A stretch of 64,000 nt of DNA from an uncultured Thiohalocapsa sp. (GTDB lineage: Bacteria; Pseudomonadota; Gammaproteobacteria; Chromatiales; Chromatiaceae), in the NCBI RefSeq assembly GCF_913063425.1, contig NZ_CAJXYK010000015.1, positions 1-64,000 on the forward strand, in the 5' to 3' direction. The position numbers were made by a program, and so were the translations under genes. This document shows positions 26,883 through 36,984 of the stretch, piece by piece. Under the pieces are notes generated by a model that ran no database searches, was not told the DNA's origin, and worked only from the letters and a program-made list of their open reading frames with translations. How positions within the stretch are numbered: the first letter of the stretch is position 1; the number at the start of each line of letters is the position of its first letter.

Positions 26883-27695
26883 ATGAGCGACGTGTCCATG
26901 CGGCAGATGCTGCAGGCCGGTGTCCATTTCGGCCACCAAACCCGTTACTGGAACCCGAAGATGGCCGCGTACATCTTCGGCCAGCGGAACAAGATTCATA
27001 TCGTCAACCTGGAAAAGACCCTGCCGCTCTACCAGGAGGCGATGGGCTACATGGGCAAGCTCGCCGCGAACGGCGGGCGTGTCCTGTTCGTCGGCACCAA
27101 GCGCGCTGCCCAGGAGGCCATCCGCGAGCACGCGAGCCGCTGCGGCATGCCCTACGTCAACCATCGCTGGCTCGGCGGCATGCTGACCAACTTCAAGACC
27201 GTGAAGCAGTCCATCCAGCGCCTGAAAGAGCTGGAGGCCATGTTCGAAGATGGCAGCATCGAGCGCTTCGGCAAGAAAGAGGCGCTGACCCTGAGTCGCG
27301 AGCGCGACAAGCTTGAGCGCAGTCTCGGCGGCATCAAGCACATGGACGGCCTGCCCGATGCCATGTTCGTGGTCGACGTGGGGCACGAGAAGAACGCCGT
27401 CTCCGAAGCCAACAAGCTCGGCATCCCCGTGGTGGGCGTCGTGGATACCAACAACGATCCAAGCCGGATCGACTATGTCATCCCCGGCAACGACGACGCC
27501 ATCCGCGCCGTACGGCTGTATATCGAGGGGGCCGCGGATGCGGTGCTCGACGGCCGCCGCACCGCCGCGGCCATGGCCGGTCGGCGCGACGACGTGGCGG
27601 ATGCCGCAGCGGCAGCCGAGAGCGCTCCCGCCGAGCCTGCATCTGCTCCAGCGTCTGCGCAGGAGCCCGCCGGCGAAGCCGCTGCGGCCTCCTGA
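26883..27695 (+). CDS. rpsB: 30S ribosomal protein S2
   Basis: 270 residues from ATG 26883 (AGAGG about 8 bases upstream). The S2 signature is [20 protein letters not shown], and [20 protein letters not shown] and the [20 protein letters not shown] stretch are intact. The C-terminal 30 residues are an Ala/Pro/Glu-rich tail typical of high-GC relatives. The reading frame stays open far upstream, but only this start gives an S2 N-terminus. It heads the rpsB-tsf transcription unit. Confidence 0.97.
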   Translation: MSDVSMRQMLQAGVHFGHQTRYWNPKMAAYIFGQRNKIHIVNLEKTLPLYQEAMGYMGKLAANGGRVLFVGTKRAAQEAIREHASRCGMPYVNHRWLGGMLTNFKTVKQSIQRLKELEAMFEDGSIERFGKKEALTLSRERDKLERSLGGIKHMDGLPDAMFVVDVGHEKNAVSEANKLGIPVVGVVDTNNDPSRIDYVIPGNDDAIRAVRLYIEGAADAVLDGRRTAAAMAGRRDDVADAAAAAESAPAEPASAPASAQEPAGEAAAAS

Positions 27696-27748
27696 GGCGC
27701 TGCCGACAAACCGATTCTTTCTTACCGTTTCCAGTACTGGAGTAGGCA

Positions 27749-28639
27749 ATGGCAATCACTGCCAGTTTGGTGAAGGAGCTGCGTGAGCGCACGGGCGCCG
27801 GCATGATGGAGTGCAAGCGCGCGCTGCAGGAGGCCGACGGCGACATCGAGGCGGCCATCGAGGCCATGCGCAAGTCCGGTCAGGCCAAGGCCGCGAAGAA
27901 GGCCGGTCGCATCGCGGCCGACGGTGTCGTGGTCCTGCGCGTCGCCGATGACGCCGGCCAGGGCGTCATGGTGGAGATCAACAGCGAAACAGACTTCGTG
28001 GCGAAGGACGAGAACTTCGTGGGCTTCGCGGACGCGGTGGGGGATACGGCGCTCGCCAGCGATGCCGCAGACGTGTCCGCGCTCGCCGAGCAGCCCCTTG
28101 CGGGCGCCGCCGACACCACCGTCAATGTCGCTCGCGAGGCGCTGATCGCGAAGGTTGGCGAGAACGTCCAGCTGCGGCGCCTGGTGCGCTTCGACGCCCC
28201 GGAGGGGAAGCTGCACAGCTATCGTCACGGCGTGCGTATCGGTGTCATCGTGGACCTCGTCGGCGGTGATGCCACCCTCGGGCGTGACATCGCCATGCAC
28301 ATCGCCGCCACCAATCCCATGTGCGTCAGCGCCGACGACGTGCCGGCACAGGCGCTGGAGCGTGAGCGGGAGATCTTCCGCGCGCAGGCGCTGGAGAGCG
28401 GCAAGCCGCCGGAGATCGTAGACAAGATCATCGGCGGGCGCATGCGTAAGTTCACCGAGGAGGTGACGCTGCTGGGGCAGGCGTTCGTGAAGGACCCGGA
28501 CACCACCGTCGAGAAGCTGCTCAAGCAGGCCGGTGCCAAGGTCGCCGCCTTCGCGCGCCTGGAGGTGGGCGAGGGGATCGAGAAAAAAGCGGAGAACTTC
28601 GCAGAAGAGGTGCAGGCGCAGGCCAAGCAGGCGGAGTGA
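27749..28639 (+). CDS. tsf: Elongation factor Ts
   Basis: 296 residues. EF-Ts is the nucleotide-exchange factor for EF-Tu. The N-terminal UBA-like module reads [20 protein letters not shown], and the core has [14 protein letters not shown] and the dimerisation region with [16 protein letters not shown]. Length is slightly above the E. coli protein. The start is ATG 27749 with GGAG upstream, 53 bases after rpsB. It is followed by a 258-bp gap before pyrH in which no gene is seen. Confidence 0.97.
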   Translation: MAITASLVKELRERTGAGMMECKRALQEADGDIEAAIEAMRKSGQAKAAKKAGRIAADGVVVLRVADDAGQGVMVEINSETDFVAKDENFVGFADAVGDTALASDAADVSALAEQPLAGAADTTVNVAREALIAKVGENVQLRRLVRFDAPEGKLHSYRHGVRIGVIVDLVGGDATLGRDIAMHIAATNPMCVSADDVPAQALEREREIFRAQALESGKPPEIVDKIIGGRMRKFTEEVTLLGQAFVKDPDTTVEKLLKQAGAKVAAFARLEVGEGIEKKAENFAEEVQAQAKQAE

Positions 28640-28866
28640 GAGCGACGCGCTGCCCCCGTCGGCGGCTGAACCTGCGCCGGATCAGTGGACGCGACTTTGT
28701 GGTCGAGCCCCGGCGCGCGTCGTCGGGTATCATGCACAGCCATCCTGTGCCAGGGCACGGCTGGCGTCATGCCGTCATGCTCGCGTGACGCGCCGCCGTC
28801 TCGTGCTCAGGGCTGACGATCGCGCGGCGACGCCCGGGCGCCGGCATTGCCAACAGCCAGCTGCAT

Positions 28867-28896
28867 TCATCGCTGCCCATCTCATCGCTGCCTATC
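28867..28896 (+). repeat. 15-bp tandem duplication before the pyrH start
   Basis: TCATCGCTGCCCATC (28867-28881) is repeated as TCATCGCTGCCTATC (28882-28896), 14 of 15 bases identical, ending one base before the pyrH ATG. The duplication fills the place where a Shine-Dalgarno should be and none is visible. The 15-bp period keeps the frame of a possible upstream extension. Confidence 0.65.
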
Positions 28897-28897
28897 C

Positions 28898-29632
28898 ATG
28901 AGCGAAACACCGCCACGACCGCGCAGGATACTCGTCAAGCTGAGCGGTGAGGCGCTGCTCGGTACCGGCGAGTGCGGCATCGACCCGGACGTCCTCGCGC
29001 GCCTGGCCGGAGACGTGGCGGACTGCGCCCGCAGCGGCACCGAGATCGCCCTGGTGCTCGGGGGCGGCAACCTTTTTCGCGGCGCGGGCCTCGCGGCGCG
29101 CGGCATGGACCGGGTGACCGGCGACCACATGGGCATGCTCGCCACGGTGATGAACGCGCTCGCGATGCAGGACGCGCTCGAGCGCATCGGTGTGCCGACG
29201 CGGGTCATGTCCGCGCTCAAGATCAATCAGGTCTGCGAGGATTACATCCGCCGTCGTGCCGTCCGCCATCTGGAGAAGGGGCGGGTGGTGCTCTTCGCCG
29301 CCGGTACCGGCAATCCCTTCTTCACCACGGATTCGGCGGCGAGCCTGCGCGCCGTCGAGATCAATGCGGACCTGATGGTCAAGGCGACCATGGTGGACGG
29401 GATCTACTCCGCTGATCCGAAGCAGCACCCGGATGCGGTGTTCTATCCTCGCATCACCTATGATCAAGCCCTGCGCGAGCGTCTGGGCGTGATGGACCTC
29501 ACCGCCATCGTGCTCTGCCGCGACAATGGTATCCCCTTGCGGGTGATGAGTATTTTTGAGCCCGGGGCGCTCCAGCGGGTCGCCGCCGGGGGGGACATCG
29601 GCTCGTTGGTCGAGCCTGGACACGAAGCATGA
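28898..29632 (+). CDS. pyrH: UMP kinase
   Basis: 244 residues from ATG 28898 ([20 protein letters not shown]). PyrH phosphorylates UMP to UDP in pyrimidine nucleotide synthesis and is hexameric and GTP-regulated in bacteria. The amino-acid kinase fold motifs are [19 protein letters not shown] and [16 protein letters not shown]. No Shine-Dalgarno precedes this start; instead there is the 15-bp duplication. Its stop overlaps the frr ATG (ATGA). Confidence 0.96.
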   Translation: MSETPPRPRRILVKLSGEALLGTGECGIDPDVLARLAGDVADCARSGTEIALVLGGGNLFRGAGLAARGMDRVTGDHMGMLATVMNALAMQDALERIGVPTRVMSALKINQVCEDYIRRRAVRHLEKGRVVLFAAGTGNPFFTTDSAASLRAVEINADLMVKATMVDGIYSADPKQHPDAVFYPRITYDQALRERLGVMDLTAIVLCRDNGIPLRVMSIFEPGALQRVAAGGDIGSLVEPGHEA

Positions 29633-30186
29633 TCGATGACATCAAGAAAGACGCTGCCGAGCGCATGGGCAAGAGCGCCGAGGCGCTGAGCCACGAGCTC
29701 GCAAAGATCCGCACCGGACGGGCACATCCGTCACTGCTGGACCATGTCCGCGTGTCCTACTACGGCAGCGACGTGCCCATCAGCCAGGTGGCGAGCGTCG
29801 CCGTCGAGGACGCCCGCACACTGACGGTGACGCCCTGGGACCGGAACATGGTCCCGGTGGTGGAGAAGGCCATTATCCAGTCCGACCTCGGCGTCAATCC
29901 GAACACCGCCGGTACCGTGATCCGCGTGCCCATGCCGCCGCTCACCGAAGAGCGCCGGCGCGACCTCCAGAAGATCGCCCGGGCCGAGGCGGAGCAGGCG
30001 CGCGTCGCCGTGCGCAATATCCGCCGCGATGCCAACCAACAGCTGAAGGAGCTGGTGAAGGAGAAGCTCATCTCCGAGGACGACGAGCACCGCGGCGAGG
30101 AGATCGTCCAGAAACTCACCGACCAGTTCGTCAAAGAGGTGGACCGGATTCTGGAGGAGAAGGAAGCGGACCTGATGTCCATCTGA
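29629..30186 (+). CDS. frr: Ribosome recycling factor
   Basis: 185 residues, the exact usual length. RRF splits post-termination ribosomes with EF-G. The conserved segments are [50 protein letters not shown] and [18 protein letters not shown]-like end. It overlaps pyrH by 4 bases and precedes uppS by 8 bases, as in the standard cluster. Confidence 0.97.
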   Translation: MIDDIKKDAAERMGKSAEALSHELAKIRTGRAHPSLLDHVRVSYYGSDVPISQVASVAVEDARTLTVTPWDRNMVPVVEKAIIQSDLGVNPNTAGTVIRVPMPPLTEERRRDLQKIARAEAEQARVAVRNIRRDANQQLKELVKEKLISEDDEHRGEEIVQKLTDQFVKEVDRILEEKEADLMSI

Positions 30187-30194
30187 GCCGGCGC

Positions 30195-30992
30195 GTGCGA
30201 GACGCACTGCAAGTGACTAGCGAGATCACGGCCATCGACCAAGGCGACAGGTCCAGGCGTGTGCCGGAGCACGTCGCCATCATCATGGATGGCAACGGGC
30301 GCTGGGCCAACCAGCGGGGTCTGCCGCGAACGGCCGGTCACCGCGCGGGTGCGAAGAGCGTGCGCGCTGTCGTCGAGGAGAGCGTGCGCCACGGCGTGCG
30401 TGTGCTCACGCTGTTCGCGTTCAGCAGCGAGAATTGGCGCCGCCCTCCGGGCGAGGTCATGGTGCTGATGGAGCTGTTCATGAGCACGCTGCAGGTGGAG
30501 GTGCAGCGGCTGGTGGAGCACGAAGTGCGCTTGCGCATCATCGGCGACCTGTCCGCATTCTCCGAGCGCCTGCGGGCGCAGTTCAAAGAGGCAGAGGCCG
30601 CCACACAGCACAACCGCCGTCTGACCCTCCAGGTCGCCGCCAACTATGGCGGTCGCTGGGATATCACCCAGGCGGTGCGCGCCATCGCCCGGGAAGTGGC
30701 CGAAGGACGGCTGACACCGGATGCCATCGACGAGGCAGCCGTCGCCGCACGGCTCTCCTTTCCGGACGTGCCGGACCCCGATCTCTTCATCCGCACCGGT
30801 GGCGAGAAGCGCATCAGCAACTTCCTGCTCTGGCAGTCCGCCTACGCGGAGCTCTATTTCTCCGATCTGATGTGGCCGGAATTCGATGCCGCGGCCTATG
30901 GTGCAGCGCTGAGCGACTTCGCCCGCCGCCAGCGGCGCTTCGGGCTCACGAGCGAGCAGATTGCGGCAAGCGCCGATGCCGTGGGTGGCTGA
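30195..30992 (+). CDS. uppS: Undecaprenyl diphosphate synthase
   Basis: 265 residues. UppS elongates farnesyl-PP with isoprene units to make the C55 carrier for peptidoglycan and O-antigen. The catalytic loop IIMDGNGRWANQRGLPRTAG is at about 29-48, with LFAFSSENWRRP, and FIRTGGEKRISNFLLWQSAY with the distal active-site residues. The start is a GTG (30195) 8 bases after frr; a second GTG at 30213 is possible. It overlaps cdsA by 17 bases. It supplies substrate context for the dxr gene downstream. Confidence 0.95.
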   Translation: MRDALQVTSEITAIDQGDRSRRVPEHVAIIMDGNGRWANQRGLPRTAGHRAGAKSVRAVVEESVRHGVRVLTLFAFSSENWRRPPGEVMVLMELFMSTLQVEVQRLVEHEVRLRIIGDLSAFSERLRAQFKEAEAATQHNRRLTLQVAANYGGRWDITQAVRAIAREVAEGRLTPDAIDEAAVAARLSFPDVPDPDLFIRTGGEKRISNFLLWQSAYAELYFSDLMWPEFDAAAYGAALSDFARRQRRFGLTSEQIAASADAVGG

Positions 30993-31824
30993 GGCGGCCG
31001 TGCCCGGCGATGCGCTGCGCGCACGGCTGCGGACCTCGGCGTGGCTGATCCCCGTCGTCATCGGCGCAGTATTGCTGCTGCCGACACCGCTGTTTGCCGT
31101 GTTCCTGGCGGTCATCGTCCTGATCGGCGCCTGGGAATGGGTGGCGCTCGCCGGTGTGCACGACCCCGCGGCCCGTGCCGCGGGCGTCGCGGTGCTCGGG
31201 GTGACGCTGCTGCTGCTCTGGCGCGTCGGTGCCGGCGAGGCACTGCTGGTGCCGGCGGCGCTGTGGTGGCTCGGCTTCGCCGCGGCGCTGCCGCGCCTGC
31301 ACGTGCGCCCGGCCGCTGCGGGGGTGGACCGGGCACTGCTGGCCCTGGGTCTGCCGGTGCTCGCCGCGCCCTGGCTCGCACTGGTGGGACTGCATGGCGA
31401 CCCCGCCGGCGGCGCCATGCTGGTGCTCGGGCTCATGTGTCTGATCGCGCTGGCGGATTCGGCGGCGTACTTTGTCGGGCGGCGCTTTGGCCGGCACAAG
31501 CTGGCGCCCCGGCTCAGCCCCGGCAAGACCTGGGAGGGCTTCTACGGCGCGCTCGCCGCCGCCGGGCTCGCACTGCTGCTCACCGGCCTGGTGCTGCGTC
31601 TGGAGCTGGCCACGACGCTGGTGCTGACGCTGCTCGGGGTGGCCACCGTGGCCCTCTCCGTGGTCGGTGACCTGTTCGAGAGCTGGCTCAAGCGGCGCCG
31701 CGGGGTCAAGGACGCAGGGGCACTGCTGCCGGGGCATGGGGGCGTGCTGGACCGCATCGACAGCATGATCGCGGCGGCCCCGATATTCGCACTGGGTTTG
31801 GTCTTGCTGGGGGTGGTGCAATGA
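30976..31824 (+). CDS. cdsA: Phosphatidate cytidylyltransferase
   Basis: 282 residues from ATG 30976. CdsA makes CDP-diacylglycerol at the inner membrane. About seven hydrophobic helices are visible, plus the signature [17 protein letters not shown] and the C-terminal CDP-transferase motif [18 protein letters not shown] with [15 protein letters not shown]. The exact start is uncertain (TTG 30961 and GTG 31000 are alternatives). The stop lies inside the first copy of a 20-bp tandem duplication. Confidence 0.93.
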   Translation: MPWVAEAAVPGDALRARLRTSAWLIPVVIGAVLLLPTPLFAVFLAVIVLIGAWEWVALAGVHDPAARAAGVAVLGVTLLLLWRVGAGEALLVPAALWWLGFAAALPRLHVRPAAAGVDRALLALGLPVLAAPWLALVGLHGDPAGGAMLVLGLMCLIALADSAAYFVGRRFGRHKLAPRLSPGKTWEGFYGALAAAGLALLLTGLVLRLELATTLVLTLLGVATVALSVVGDLFESWLKRRRGVKDAGALLPGHGGVLDRIDSMIAAAPIFALGLVLLGVVQ

Positions 31825-31844
31825 TGCTGGGGGTGGTGCAATGA
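31805..31844 (+). repeat. Perfect 20-bp tandem duplication at the cdsA-dxr junction
   Basis: TGCTGGGGGTGGTGCAATGA occurs twice back to back (31805-31824 and 31825-31844). The first copy holds the cdsA stop within ATGA; the second holds the dxr ATG within ATGA. Before the duplication the two genes would have overlapped by ATGA; now 16 bases separate them and the second copy carries its own GGGGGTGG before the ATG. Confidence 0.9.
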
Positions 31845-33028
31845 AAGGCATCGCAATTCTGGGCTCCACGGGCTCCATCGGCGTCAGCACGCTGGACGTC
31901 GTCGCCCGACACCCGGAGCGTTTCCGCGTCGTCGCGCTGACGGCCCATCGCAATGCCGAGCGCCTGGCCGGGCAATGCCGGCGCTTCCGGCCCGACTACG
32001 CCGTGATGGTAGACGCCGCCGCGGCGGACGCGCTCGCAGCGCTGTTGGCCGACATGCCGGATGCGCCCCGGATTCTGCGCGGTGCCGAGGCGCTGACCGA
32101 GGTCGCGGCCCTGGATGAGGTGGACTATGTCATGGCCGCCATCGTCGGCGCCGCCGGCCTCATGTCGAGTCTGGCGGCGGCCCGGGCCGGCAAGCGGCTC
32201 ATGCTGGCGAACAAGGAGGCCCTGGTGGTGGCGGGTGCGCTGCTGATGGAGGCTGCCCGCGACAATGGGGCCACCCTGCTGCCCATCGACAGCGAGCACA
32301 ATGCCATCTTCCAGTGCCTGCCGCCGGCGCATGACCGCGGCCTGCCCGAGTCGGGCGTGGAGCGCATCCTGCTCACCGCCTCCGGCGGTCCCTTCCGTGA
32401 TGCCGACCCACAGACCCTCGTCGAGGTGACGCCGGAGCAGGCGGTGGCGCATCCGAACTGGAGCATGGGCCGCAAGATCTCGGTGGATTCCGCCACCATG
32501 ATGAACAAGGGGCTGGAGATCATCGAGGCCTGCTGGCTGTTCGCCACGGCGCCGGAGCGGATCCAGGTGGTGGTCCACCGCCAGAGCGTCATCCATTCCA
32601 TGGTGCAGTACACCGACGGCTCGGTGCTGGCGCAGTTGGGCAACCCGGACATGCGCACGCCCATCGCCCATGCGCTCGGGTGGCCGGAGCGCATCGACGC
32701 CGGTGTTGCCCCCCTGGACCTGTTCGCCATCGCGCGGCTCGACTTCGAGCCGCCGGCTCCGGAGCGCTTTCCCTGCCTGCGCCTCGCCTATCGCGCGGCC
32801 GCCGACGGCGGCACCGCCCCCGTGGTACTCAACGCCGCCAATGAGGTGGCGGTCGCCGCCTTTCTGGACGGGCGCATCGGCTTTACGGACATCGCCCGGG
32901 TGGTGGAGCAGACCATGGACCGCCTGCCGCCGGAGCCCGTTGACCTGAGCGGCCTCGAGCACGTGCTCGGCGTCGATGCTGCCGCACGGCGACTCGCGGA
33001 ACAACGCGCCGCGGCGCTGGTCGCATAG
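31841..33028 (+). CDS. dxr: 1-Deoxy-D-xylulose 5-phosphate reductoisomerase
   Basis: 395 residues. DXR makes MEP, the second step of isoprenoid synthesis, using NADPH. The Rossmann motif is [16 protein letters not shown] at 5-20, with [11 protein letters not shown], then [13 protein letters not shown] with metal and substrate ligands, and SGGPFRD and [23 protein letters not shown] 31841 is the natural start and is part of the 20-bp duplication. It is followed 3 bases later by rseP. Confidence 0.97.
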   Translation: MKGIAILGSTGSIGVSTLDVVARHPERFRVVALTAHRNAERLAGQCRRFRPDYAVMVDAAAADALAALLADMPDAPRILRGAEALTEVAALDEVDYVMAAIVGAAGLMSSLAAARAGKRLMLANKEALVVAGALLMEAARDNGATLLPIDSEHNAIFQCLPPAHDRGLPESGVERILLTASGGPFRDADPQTLVEVTPEQAVAHPNWSMGRKISVDSATMMNKGLEIIEACWLFATAPERIQVVVHRQSVIHSMVQYTDGSVLAQLGNPDMRTPIAHALGWPERIDAGVAPLDLFAIARLDFEPPAPERFPCLRLAYRAAADGGTAPVVLNAANEVAVAAFLDGRIGFTDIARVVEQTMDRLPPEPVDLSGLEHVLGVDAAARRLAEQRAAALVA

Positions 33029-33031
33029 CGC

Positions 33032-34399
33032 ATGTTGCCGATCCTGATCAACGTCGCCGCCTTCCTGGTGGCCATCCTGGTGCTCGTGACCATTCACGAG
33101 TTTGGCCATTTCTGGGTCGCGCGCAAGCTCGGCATCAAGGTGGTGCGGTTCTCCATCGGCTTCGGCAAGGCGCTCTACACCTGGCGGCGTCCGGGTGACG
33201 ACACCGAATACGTCATCGCCGCCCTGCCGCTGGGCGGATACGTCAAAATGGTGGACGAGCGTGAGGATGACGTCGCGCCGGAGGACCTGCCATACGCCTT
33301 CAACAATCAGCCGCTGTGGAAGCGCAGCCTGGTGGTGGCCGCGGGGCCGGTGGCGAACTTCCTGCTCGCGATCCTGCTCTACTGGGGCCTGCTGATGGCC
33401 GGCGAGACCGGCGTGCGCCCGGAGGTCGGCGCCGTGGAGCCCGAGTCCATCGCCGCCAAGGCCGCATTCGCCCCCGGGGATGTCATCGAGTCCGTGGATG
33501 GTCGGTCGGTGGCCACATGGGGCAACTTCTGGTTTGCGCTGCTGTCCGCATCCCTCGGTGGGGACGATGTGGCTGTGGCAGTCACCGCCGCCGACGGCGC
33601 GCGCGTCGTGCGCACCCTACCCTCGGCCGAGCTCGCCCCGCTGGACCCGGGCCAGGGCTTCCTGGCGCAGGTGGGCCTGATGCGGCTGACACCGAGCATT
33701 CCGCCGGTGATTGCAGAGGTGGTCCCGGAGCAGCCCGCGGCCGCCGCCGGGCTCGCGGCCGGTGACCGTATCCTCGCGCTGGACGGCACAGCCATCGCGG
33801 ATTGGGCGGAGCTCGTTGACGCGGTGCAGGCGCACCCCGAGCAGACGGTTGCCGTGCGGGTGGCGCGCGACGGCGTCGAGCAGGTGCTGGATCTGACGCC
33901 CGTGGCCGTGACGCTGGAGGAGGGCAGCGAAGTGGGCCGCATCGGCGCCGGACCCGAGGTGCCGGAAGACCTGTTCGCCGACCTTGAGGTACAGGTGCGC
34001 TATGGGCCGGTGGATGCCCTTGGCGAAGCATTGCGGCGGGTCGGTGATCTGTCCGTGATGACGCTGCGGATCGCCGGGCGCATGCTGGTGGGCACCGCGT
34101 CCGTCGAGAATCTGAGCAGCCCCATCGGCATCGCCGACGCGGCGGGTAAGACCGCCCGCTTCGGCGTGGAGCCCTATCTGCAGTTCCTGGCGCTGCTCAG
34201 CGTCAGCTTGGGGCTGCTGAATCTGCTGCCGATCCCGGTCCTCGACGGCGGCCATCTGTTGTACTTCGCGGTGGAGGCAGTGCTGGGCCGGCCGCTGCCC
34301 GAGTCGGTCCAGGAGCAGGGGCAACGCCTTGGTCTGTTGTTGATACTTTGCTTGATGACATTGGCCTTCTACGTGGATATTGCTCGAATCTTTGGCTAG
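33032..34399 (+). CDS. rseP: Site-2 zinc metalloprotease RseP
   Basis: 455 residues. RseP cleaves the anti-sigma factor RseA in the membrane to release sigma-E. The zinc motif HEFGH is at about 22-26 in the first helix, with the second metal motif PIPVLDGGHL near 400. Two PDZ domains lie between them (VGAVEPESIAAKAAFAPGD and VVPEQPAAAAGLAAGDRI). Three or four membrane segments are present. It starts 3 bases after dxr; the bamA promoter overlaps its 3' end. Confidence 0.96.
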   Translation: MLPILINVAAFLVAILVLVTIHEFGHFWVARKLGIKVVRFSIGFGKALYTWRRPGDDTEYVIAALPLGGYVKMVDEREDDVAPEDLPYAFNNQPLWKRSLVVAAGPVANFLLAILLYWGLLMAGETGVRPEVGAVEPESIAAKAAFAPGDVIESVDGRSVATWGNFWFALLSASLGGDDVAVAVTAADGARVVRTLPSAELAPLDPGQGFLAQVGLMRLTPSIPPVIAEVVPEQPAAAAGLAAGDRILALDGTAIADWAELVDAVQAHPEQTVAVRVARDGVEQVLDLTPVAVTLEEGSEVGRIGAGPEVPEDLFADLEVQVRYGPVDALGEALRRVGDLSVMTLRIAGRMLVGTASVENLSSPIGIADAAGKTARFGVEPYLQFLALLSVSLGLLNLLPIPVLDGGHLLYFAVEAVLGRPLPESVQEQGQRLGLLLILCLMTLAFYVDIARIFG

Positions 34400-34420
34400 A
34401 CGGGCCGCTTGCCCTATACT
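34392..34420 (+). promoter_or_regulatory. Candidate sigma70 promoter for bamA-skp-lpx genes
   Basis: TTGGCT (34392-34397), a 17-bp spacer and TATACT (34415-34420) overlap the end of rseP. Transcription from about 34427 would give a 170-base leader before bamA. A sigma-E type promoter is common for this gene set, but I do not see a convincing one here. Confidence 0.45.
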
Positions 34421-34596
34421 GAGCGCGTCGGGGGACCGGGCGACCATTCGCGATCCCTGGCGAGAGCTCCAACGACAGCGCCGACGCAGTTCCCACAGCA
34501 GCTCGCGGTCGAGCCTTGACGTAACCGAACAAAGCGCGCCGCCATTGTTGTCAGTGTGCAGCTGCGGCGCCGCCGAAACTTCCTCTCGCCCTGGGC

Positions 34597-36984
34597 ATGT
34601 CTGTGATGGCCGCGGGTCGTATGCAGCCGGTCAACGCGTCCGGGGGAAGCGTGACACAACCCAAAGTCAAAACCGCCGGTGCTCGCCGGCTCGCCCTGCC
34701 GATGGTGCTGGCGCTGCTTCTGTGCGCAGGTCCCACCCTCGCTCAGGTCTTCCAGATCGCCGATATCCGCGTCGAAGGCCTTCAGCGGATCGCGGCGGGC
34801 ACGGTGTTCAACTACCTGCCCGTGCAGGTGGGTGACACCGTCAGCGACGATGTGACGGCGCAGATCATCCGCACCCTCTACGGCACCGGCTTCTTCGATG
34901 ACGTGGCGGTGGAGCGCGACGGCGATGTGCTCGTCATCGCGGTCCGCGAGCGCCCGGCGGTCGCCGAGATCGAGATCACCGGTAACAAGTCCCTGAACAC
35001 CGACGTGCTGAAGCAGGGCCTGGTCGAAGTGGGGCTCGCCGAGGGGCGGGTGTTCGATCCCTCCGTGCTGGATCGCATCGAGCAGGAGCTGGAGCGGCAG
35101 TACTTCGCCTCCGGCAAGTACGGCGTCGGCATCGAGTCCACCGTGTCGCCGCTGGAGCGCAACCGGGTCGCCATCCGCATCGAGATCGACGAGGGGCTCA
35201 CCGCGCGCCTGAAGCAGATCAACATCGTCGGCAACGAGGCCTTCACAGACAAGGAGCTGCTGAAGGAATTCAAGCTCGGCAGCACCAACTGGCTTTCCTT
35301 CTACACCAAGAACGACCGCTACTCGAAGCAGCAGTTGGCGGGCGATCTGGAATCGCTGCGGTCTTTCTATCTGGACCGCGGCTACATCGGATTCGAGATC
35401 ACCTCCACGCAGGTCTCCATCAGTCCGGACAAAAAGGACATCTACCTCACCATTGCGGTGGACGAGGGCGATGTCTTCCGTGTCAGCGACCTTCAGCTCG
35501 CAGGCGAGCCGTCGGTCCCGGCGGCGCGGCTGTTTCCGCTGATCCACATGCGCCGCGGGGAGGTCTACTCGCGCAAGACCGCCACCGAGAGTGCGGAGCG
35601 CATTTCCAAGCTCCTGGGCGACGAGGGCTACGCCTTCGCCAACGTCAACGCGGTGCCCGAGGTGGACGAGGACAACAACACCGTCGCCGTCACCTTCTTC
35701 GTGGACCCGGGCAAGCGGGTCTACGTGCGCCGCATCAATATGCAGGGCAACACCCGCACCCGCGACGAGGTGCTGCGCCGCGAGATGCGCCAGCTGGAGA
35801 CCGCCTGGTTCTCGACGGAGCTGGTGAAGCGCTCCCGCGAGCGGCTGCAGCGCCTGGGCTATTTCGAAGAGGTCAACATCGAGACGCCGGCGGTGCCGGG
35901 CACGGCGGATCAGGTGGACGTGAACGTGACCGTGAAGGAGCGCCCGTCCGGCAACCTAATGGCCGGCATTGGCTTCTCGCAGTCCGAGGGGCTCATCTTC
36001 AACACCAGCGTGTCGCAGTCCAACTTCCTCGGCACGGGCAAGCGCGTGGCCTTCGCGTTCAACACGAGCCGCACGGCCCAGCTCTATCGGCTCGCGTACA
36101 CCAACCCCTACTACACCATCGATGGCATCAGCCGCGGCTTCGACGTGAGCTATCGCTCCACGGATTTCGACCGGCTCATCGGTGCGGACTACTCGACGGA
36201 CGTGGGCCGAGCGGCCATCAACTTCGGGCTACCGATTTCTGACACCGCACGGGCCGGCATCGGGGCCTACTATCAGTACACCAAGTTCTACGCCGGCAGG
36301 TCCCTGCTGGCGCAGGACTTCGTTGCTGAAAACGGAGACGTGTTCAACGACTTCTTCCTCACGGCGAGCTATATCAACGATTCCCGCGACTCCGCCATCT
36401 TCCCGAACGAGGGCACGCTGCAGAGCCTCTTCGGCGAGGTGGCCATTCCCGGCAGTGACCTGCAGTACTACCGCCTGACCTATCGCGGTCGCCACTATCT
36501 GCCGCTCGGCCGTCGGCTGACCCTCGCGCTCAAGGGCGACCTCGGTTACGGCGACGGCTACGGCAGCACCGATGCCTTGCCCTTTTTCGAGAATTTCTAC
36601 GCCGGTGGTCCGCGCAGCGTGCGCGGCTTCAAGGCCAACACCCTTGGGCCCCGGGAGACGACCATCGACGAGGATCCGGTGGGCGGTAACCTGGAGCTCA
36701 CCGGTGGTATCGAGATCTATGCGCCGCCGCCGCTCGGTGAGAACCTCGAGAATACCGTGCGGGTGGGCGCCTTCTTCGACTTCGGCAATGTCTGGTGGAC
36801 CGAAGACACGGATCTGGTGGAGCCCACCGGGTTCGAGCTGGGTGATCTCCGCTACTCCACAGGGCTGTCGTTCGCGTGGCTTTCGCCGGTGGGGGCACTC
36901 AGCCTGAGCCTCGCCTACCCACTCAACAAGCAGGATCAGGACGAGGAGCAGGTCTTCCAGTTCACCTTCGGCCAGACGTTCTGA
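34597..36984 (+). CDS. bamA: Outer membrane protein assembly factor BamA
   Basis: 795 residues. BamA is the essential Omp85 insertase of the outer membrane. A signal peptide (RRLALPMVLALLLCAGPTLA) is followed by five POTRA domains (about residues 48-455, beginning FQIADIRVEGLQRIAAGTVF) and a 16-strand barrel with the L6 motif GGPRSVRGF. The C-terminus FTFGQTF ends in Phe, as required for recognition. The ATG at 34597 leaves a long pre-signal tail. A GTG at 34651 preceded by GGGGGAAG gives a shorter, cleaner signal peptide and may be the real start. It overlaps skp by one base. Confidence 0.96.
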   Translation: MSVMAAGRMQPVNASGGSVTQPKVKTAGARRLALPMVLALLLCAGPTLAQVFQIADIRVEGLQRIAAGTVFNYLPVQVGDTVSDDVTAQIIRTLYGTGFFDDVAVERDGDVLVIAVRERPAVAEIEITGNKSLNTDVLKQGLVEVGLAEGRVFDPSVLDRIEQELERQYFASGKYGVGIESTVSPLERNRVAIRIEIDEGLTARLKQINIVGNEAFTDKELLKEFKLGSTNWLSFYTKNDRYSKQQLAGDLESLRSFYLDRGYIGFEITSTQVSISPDKKDIYLTIAVDEGDVFRVSDLQLAGEPSVPAARLFPLIHMRRGEVYSRKTATESAERISKLLGDEGYAFANVNAVPEVDEDNNTVAVTFFVDPGKRVYVRRINMQGNTRTRDEVLRREMRQLETAWFSTELVKRSRERLQRLGYFEEVNIETPAVPGTADQVDVNVTVKERPSGNLMAGIGFSQSEGLIFNTSVSQSNFLGTGKRVAFAFNTSRTAQLYRLAYTNPYYTIDGISRGFDVSYRSTDFDRLIGADYSTDVGRAAINFGLPISDTARAGIGAYYQYTKFYAGRSLLAQDFVAENGDVFNDFFLTASYINDSRDSAIFPNEGTLQSLFGEVAIPGSDLQYYRLTYRGRHYLPLGRRLTLALKGDLGYGDGYGSTDALPFFENFYAGGPRSVRGFKANTLGPRETTIDEDPVGGNLELTGGIEIYAPPPLGENLENTVRVGAFFDFGNVWWTEDTDLVEPTGFELGDLRYSTGLSFAWLSPVGALSLSLAYPLNKQDQDEEQVFQFTFGQTF

